This document shows positions 14,187-17,870 of a DNA stretch of 17,870 nucleotides, piece by piece. Positions within the stretch are counted from its first letter, which is position 1; each line of letters opens with the position of its first letter. The notes beneath the pieces are model-generated. The model saw nothing but the letters and a program-made list of their open reading frames with translations. It ran no database searches and was not told where the DNA came from. Made by a program: the position numbers and the translations under genes. The stretch comes from Bacteroidales bacterium (GTDB lineage: Bacteria > Bacteroidota > Bacteroidia > Bacteroidales > Muribaculaceae), in contig DXYS01000030.1 of NCBI GenBank assembly GCA_019415705.1, forward strand, positions 1 to 17,870, in the 5' to 3' direction.

Positions 14187-15881
14187 TTAGATTTTGCTGT
14201 TGACAATCTGAAGTATTCGGCGCTCGGCCTCATCGGCAGCGGCCTCGAGGGCGGCTGCCTCGGCCACGAGAGCCTCGGCGCGGCTGCGGTCGGCGAGCGA
14301 TGCGGCGTTGATGCGCACGTTGAGTCCGGCACCGAGCACTGCGGCACGTGCGGCGAGCGCGCCGACACCGGCGTCGGAGACAGAGTTTGGATTGCCCTCG
14401 GCGGCCATCTGCTCGCTGAGCGCGAATACCTCTGACGAGACCTTCATAGTCTCAAGCGGTACCTCTGTAGCATAAAGAGTAGCAGCCTCGAGAGCCTCGG
14501 CACGTGCGGCACGCTCCTCGTCAATCGATTTAGGCATCGAAATAGCTGCCATGATACGGTTGAATGCCTCGGTGTCCTCGTCGACGAGATGCAGCAGGCG
14601 CACGAGCAGGTCGTGGCCTTTGTCGGCGACGTCGGAGAAATGCTCCCAGCGGTCATCCCAGCCGGGTTTGTGAGCCGACAGATTGGCCACCATTGTCGAC
14701 AGAGCGGCGCCCAAAGCACCCATATAGGCAGACACGGAGCCTCCGCCGGGTGCGGGTGACTCAGAGGCCGTCTCCTCGGCAAAGTCACGGCAGGTCATTG
14801 CTGTCAGGCGGCCGCCCTTATTATCGGAGAGCATATACTCGATGACCTTCTCCTCGGGTTTGAACGGCTTCAGGTCGTCAAGGCCCATAGATTTGACGGC
14901 GATTTTGATAATCTCGCTCTCGGCTATGCCGGTCGAGCGCTGCTGCATGTGCAGATAGTGGCGTCCGGCGTCGATTAACGCACGTTTTGGCAGCAGACCG
15001 ACTATTTCAGTGCCTGTAACACGCAGACCGCGTGCGGCGGCAGCGCGGCTCACTTCGTCGAAGGCCTTATGAAGCGGCGTCACAGAGATATCTGTGATGT
15101 TCATCGACACCTGCGCGATGCCGTATTCGTCGATATACCAGCCGATGGCTTTCGTCGCCTTGAGCGTGCCGGGAAGCATGATGACCTTGCCGTCGGCATC
15201 TGTCATCGGCTTGCCGTTGGGCTTACCGCCCTCGCGTTTGGGACGACCTTTCTCACGGACGTCAAAAGCTATGGCGTTGGCGCGACGTGTCGAAGTGGTG
15301 TTGAGATTGAAATTGACTGCAATTAGGAAATCGCGCGCGCCTACGGCCGTGCAGCCGGTTGCGGCGAGTTTTTGATCAAAAGGACGCGCGCCGAAATCGG
15401 GAGCCTCGGCGCCGTCGGTCATGCGCTCGGGCAGTGCCTCATACTCGCCTCGGCGGCAGACAGCCAAATTTTTACGTTCAGGCTTAAATGCAGCGGCCTC
15501 GTAGCAGTAAGTCGGCACGGATAGCTCTGTGGCGATGCGCTCGGCGAGCTTACGTGCCAAAGCGGCACACTCTTCGAGCGTGATGCCCGAAATAGGAATC
15601 AGGGGCAGCACATCGGTCGCGCCCATGCGCGGGTGAGCACCGTGATGACGGCTCATGTCGATGAGCTCGGCGGCTTTGGCCACGCCTCTGAACGCAGCCT
15701 CCACGACAGCGTCGGGAGCACCTACAAAAGTGACGACCGTGCGGTTTGTGGCCTCGCCCGGGTCGACGTCCAAAAGACTGATACCGTCGACGCTGCAAAT
15801 GGCGTCGGTGATGGCCTTTATAACATTTTTATCACGCCCCTCGCTGAAATTGGGGACACACTCGATGATTGCTCTTTCCAT
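14187..15881 (-). CDS. ftcD: Bifunctional glutamate formimidoyltransferase / formimidoyl-THF cyclodeaminase
   Basis: A 564-residue fusion. Residues 1-about 330 are the formimidoyltransferase, starting MERAIIECVPNFSEG and containing DMSRHHGAHPRMG (75-87), whose His83 corresponds to the catalytic His82 of mammalian FTCD. From about 350 comes the helical cyclodeaminase domain with SPAPGGGSVSAYMGALG and LVDEDTEAFN, the latter carrying the catalytic Asp region. The enzyme moves the formimino group of N-formiminoglutamate to tetrahydrofolate, releasing glutamate, then deaminates the product to 5,10-methenyl-THF and ammonia. It is the end of histidine degradation and feeds one-carbon metabolism. Compared with human FTCD (541 residues) there is a charged, glycine-rich insertion at about 213-240. 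It is the first gene of the minus-strand cluster, with candidate promoters at 15949-15966. Confidence 0.96.
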   Translation of the reverse strand: MERAIIECVPNFSEGRDKNVIKAITDAICSVDGISLLDVDPGEATNRTVVTFVGAPDAVVEAAFRGVAKAAELIDMSRHHGAHPRMGATDVLPLIPISGITLEECAALARKLAERIATELSVPTYCYEAAAFKPERKNLAVCRRGEYEALPERMTDGAEAPDFGARPFDQKLAATGCTAVGARDFLIAVNFNLNTTSTRRANAIAFDVREKGRPKREGGKPNGKPMTDADGKVIMLPGTLKATKAIGWYIDEYGIAQVSMNITDISVTPLHKAFDEVSRAAAARGLRVTGTEIVGLLPKRALIDAGRHYLHMQQRSTGIAESEIIKIAVKSMGLDDLKPFKPEEKVIEYMLSDNKGGRLTAMTCRDFAEETASESPAPGGGSVSAYMGALGAALSTMVANLSAHKPGWDDRWEHFSDVADKGHDLLVRLLHLVDEDTEAFNRIMAAISMPKSIDEERAARAEALEAATLYATEVPLETMKVSSEVFALSEQMAAEGNPNSVSDAGVGALAARAAVLGAGLNVRINAASLADRSRAEALVAEAAALEAAADEAERRILQIVNSKI

Positions 15882-15948
15882 ATGCTGATGAAATTATATT
15901 CCAGAGTTTAAGATTAACCGGACGACATTACTGACGCCGCGCTGCTGA

Positions 15949-15966
15949 CAAAGTTACACAAAAATA
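15949..15966 (-). promoter_or_regulatory. Tandem candidate -7 boxes for ftcD-hutU
   Basis: TATTTTTG (15966-15959) and TAACTTTG (15956-15949) on the minus strand both match TAnnTTTG and lie ten bases apart. Neither has a TTTG or TTG at the usual upstream distance, so a second factor or an imperfect -33 would be needed. Starts would fall about 60-75 bases before the ftcD ATG at 15881. Confidence 0.45.
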
Positions 15967-15990
15967 CACGTCATATCGGGAAAAAATGTT

Positions 15991-15998
15991 TATTTTTG
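15991..15998 (+). promoter_or_regulatory. Candidate -7 box for the acyl-CoA ligase gene
   Basis: TATTTTTG matches TAnnTTTG. It lies 25 bases from the nearest opposite-strand ftcD box, making a compact back-to-back promoter pair. No TTTG or TTG is found about 20 bases upstream. Transcription would start near 16005, at the left foot of the hairpin at 16005-16030. Confidence 0.4.
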
Positions 15999-16004
15999 CG
16001 TTAC

Positions 16005-16030
16005 ATATGTATTATTAGAATAATATGTAT
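16005..16030. repeat. Near-perfect palindrome in the leader of the ligase gene
   Basis: Arms 16005-16015 and 16020-16030 pair over 11 positions (two of them G-T) around a TAGA loop. The sequence is entirely AT-rich with no terminator T-run, ends 20 bases before the ATG at 16051, and overlaps the expected transcription start. It can be read either as a 5' leader hairpin or as an operator palindrome. Confidence 0.5.
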
Positions 16031-16050
16031 AACCAAAGCCCTGACATCAT

Positions 16051-17706
16051 ATGACACGTCACGACACGCTTATACCTTATATCGCCGATGCGATACGCGA
16101 CAACTGGGACGGTCTCGCACTGACTGATTTCGACGGAAGTTCGTTTCAATACCGCGACGTAGGCCGCAAAATCGAAAAACTGCATATACTCTTCAAAGAG
16201 GCCGGACTCAAGCCCGGCGACAAAATAGCTATCTGCGGCAAAAACTGCGCCCAATGGGCGATTGCGCTCCTCGCGTCGCTGACTTACGACACCGTAACAG
16301 TGCCTATCCTGCATGACTTCAAATCAGACACCATACACCATTTAGTCTGTCACAGTGAAGCCAAACTTTTTTTCACCGACTCGTCGACATGGGAAAACCT
16401 TGACCCCGAATCAATGCCCGAATTGCGCGGCGTCATACTCATCAACGACTATTCGCTGCTGCTGAGCCGCAGTAAACGTCTCAGCTCGGCCCGTGAACGG
16501 CTCAACCGTCTTTTCGGCGAAAAATATCCCGAACGTTTCACAGCAAACGACATCAGATACCGTGAGCCTGACGCCGGCGACCTCGCCCTTATAAATTACA
16601 CATCAGGGTCTACGGGCTACTCAAAGGGTGTCATGCTCACCTATGAGAATCTGTGGTCAAATATCCAGTACTCGATTGACGGCCTCGACTTCCTCAAGCC
16701 GGGCGACGGCATGATAAGCATGCTGCCGCTCGCCCACATGTTCGGTCTGACAGTCGAATTGCTGCATCCGTTCGTCAAAGGCTGTCAGATTTCGTTCCTG
16801 ACGCGCACGCCGTCGCCGCGAATCATTCTCGACGCCTTTGCCAAGGTGCATCCCAAACTTGTGGTCACAGTGCCGTTAGTCATCGAGAAAATCATACGCA
16901 CCCGCGTCTTCCCGCTGCTTGACAAACCGTTGATGAAAGTGCTGCTGCATCTGCCCTTTGTCGACGATCACTTACTCAACAAAATCAAAGAAAAACTCAC
17001 CGAGACATTCGGAGGCAACCTGCAGGAAATCATTATAGGCGGCGCCGGCCTCAACAAAGACGTCGAGACCTTCCTCAGGCGTATCAAGTTCCCCTACACA
17101 GTCGGCTACGGCATGACCGAGTGCGGCCCGTTAGTGGCATATGCACCGTGGGATGTGCAGCGCCCCGGCTCGTGTGGACGCCTCGTCGACCGCATGGATG
17201 CGCGCATAGACTCGCCCGACCCTCTGACACAGCCCGGCGTGCTCTGGGTAAGAGGCCGCAACGTAATGAAAGGCTATTTCAAAAACGCTGATGCCACAAA
17301 TAGGGCCTTTAAAGACGGATGGATGAACACCGGTGATATTTGCCAGACAGACGCCGACGGATTTATCTATATCCGCGGACGCGACAAAAACATGATACTC
17401 GGCCCGTCAGGCCAGAACATCTATCCCGAGGAAATCGAGCAGAAACTTAATACGCTGCCTTATGTCGCCGAGTCGATTGTCGTTGACCGCGACAACAAAT
17501 TAGTGGCGCTCATACATCCCGACCTCGAGAATGTTCGCCGCCAGAACATCGACGACACACAGTTAGACGAAATAATGCGCCAAAACCTCACGACGCTCAA
17601 TGCCGAGTTGCCTGCCTACAGCCGGGTGGCAGATTTCAAAATCTTCCAAGAAGAATTTGAAAAGACCCCAAAACGCTCAATCAAACGATTTTTATATCAG
17701 CATTGA
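16051..17706 (+). CDS. AMP-forming acyl-CoA synthetase (long-chain fatty acid-CoA ligase family)
   Basis: A 551-residue member of the ANL adenylating superfamily that would activate a carboxylic acid with ATP to an acyl-AMP and pass it to CoA. Visible core motifs are the phosphate-binding YTSGSTGYSKGV (183-194), LPLAHMFGLT, the adenine/acyl-site GYGMTECGP (352-360), TGDI (427-430) with the hinge near IRGRDKNMI, and a basic C-terminus KTPKRSIKRF in which Lys545 is the likely adenylation lysine. The substrate is probably a medium- or long-chain fatty acid by overall similarity, but length and motifs do not exclude an aryl or other acid. The protein has no membrane segment. It is divergent from ftcD across a shared 169-base promoter region and is followed after 32 bases by a co-directional gene start. 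Confidence 0.9.
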   Translation: MTRHDTLIPYIADAIRDNWDGLALTDFDGSSFQYRDVGRKIEKLHILFKEAGLKPGDKIAICGKNCAQWAIALLASLTYDTVTVPILHDFKSDTIHHLVCHSEAKLFFTDSSTWENLDPESMPELRGVILINDYSLLLSRSKRLSSARERLNRLFGEKYPERFTANDIRYREPDAGDLALINYTSGSTGYSKGVMLTYENLWSNIQYSIDGLDFLKPGDGMISMLPLAHMFGLTVELLHPFVKGCQISFLTRTPSPRIILDAFAKVHPKLVVTVPLVIEKIIRTRVFPLLDKPLMKVLLHLPFVDDHLLNKIKEKLTETFGGNLQEIIIGGAGLNKDVETFLRRIKFPYTVGYGMTECGPLVAYAPWDVQRPGSCGRLVDRMDARIDSPDPLTQPGVLWVRGRNVMKGYFKNADATNRAFKDGWMNTGDICQTDADGFIYIRGRDKNMILGPSGQNIYPEEIEQKLNTLPYVAESIVVDRDNKLVALIHPDLENVRRQNIDDTQLDEIMRQNLTTLNAELPAYSRVADFKIFQEEFEKTPKRSIKRFLYQH

Positions 17707-17738
17707 GTGTAACAAATCATCCGATCATTATCACACAA

Positions 17739-17846
17739 ATGACAGAAAACGAAGAATTTATCATACGATTACGCGACAAAGTGCTCGGCGGAGGTCACGT
17801 CGACGCAGATGAGGCTTACCGCCTCGCCTCGCTGCTGCCGCCATAG
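17739..17846 (+). pseudogene. Start of a BioB-like gene with an apparent frame break, at the window edge
   Basis: An ATG 32 bases after the ligase stop opens a frame beginning MTENEEFIIRLRDKVLGGG and continuing through DADEAYRLA, then closing at TAG (17844-17846) after only 35 codons. The first 28 residues match the pattern at the N-terminus of biotin synthase: a helix, KVL-x-G-G, then D/EEA-x-x-L. From 17831 a different frame is open to the window end and reads AAAAIDAGREQVL, a plausible continuation. A single-base gain or two-base loss within 17823-17842 would join them. The gene may be frameshifted, the assembly may hold an error, or the 35-residue peptide may be real. BioB would insert sulfur into dethiobiotin, but the diagnostic CxxxCxxC lies outside the window. 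Confidence 0.4.
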
Positions 17847-17870
17847 ACGCCGGCAGAGAGCAGGTCCTCC

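Overview
The window looks like a chromosomal segment of a Bacteroidales bacterium, most plausibly of the Muribaculaceae. The taxonomic evidence is the coding style (moderately GC-rich genes with AT-rich spacers), Bacteroidetes-type promoters (-7 box TAnnTTTG, sometimes with TTTG about 18-20 bases upstream), the absence of clear Shine-Dalgarno sites, and the families present: an ECF sigma start, a PIF1-like helicase with a TPR tail, an OmpP1/FadL-like barrel, MutS2, and a urocanate hydratase next to a fused FTCD enzyme. The family rank is an inference.

Left part (1-6182), all on the minus strand. It opens with the first codons of an ECF sigma factor, then a helicase/TPR protein, an outer-membrane barrel protein, an exported Trp- and Ser-rich repeat protein, and a six-helix HdeD-like membrane protein. 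Hairpin terminators follow the helicase and HdeD genes, and a less certain one follows the barrel gene. A large fold-back repeat separates the barrel gene from the repeat-protein gene.

Middle (6183-11260). mutS2 runs on the plus strand, divergent from the HdeD-like gene. It is followed by a structured intergenic element and a strong bidirectional terminator that it shares with a small, acidic, minus-strand lipoprotein gene. A SulP anion transporter gene then follows on the minus strand, with a textbook promoter that fixes its start codon.

Right part (11261-17870). A minus-strand cluster ftcD > hutU > yjbQ > zinc-ribbon/TM2 gene carries two steps of histidine degradation: urocanate to imidazolone propionate, and formiminoglutamate to glutamate plus a one-carbon folate. 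The other two steps (hutH, hutI) are not in the window. Divergent from ftcD is an acyl-CoA ligase gene, followed by the start of a gene resembling the BioB N-terminus, whose reading frame appears broken near the window edge.

No RNA gene, CRISPR array, transposase, prophage or obvious defence system was found. Most of the window is ordinary housekeeping and accessory Bacteroidales content. The less explained items are the Trp/Ser repeat protein, the structured element after mutS2, the fold-back at 3999-4085, the hairpin in the ligase leader, and the frame break at the right edge.
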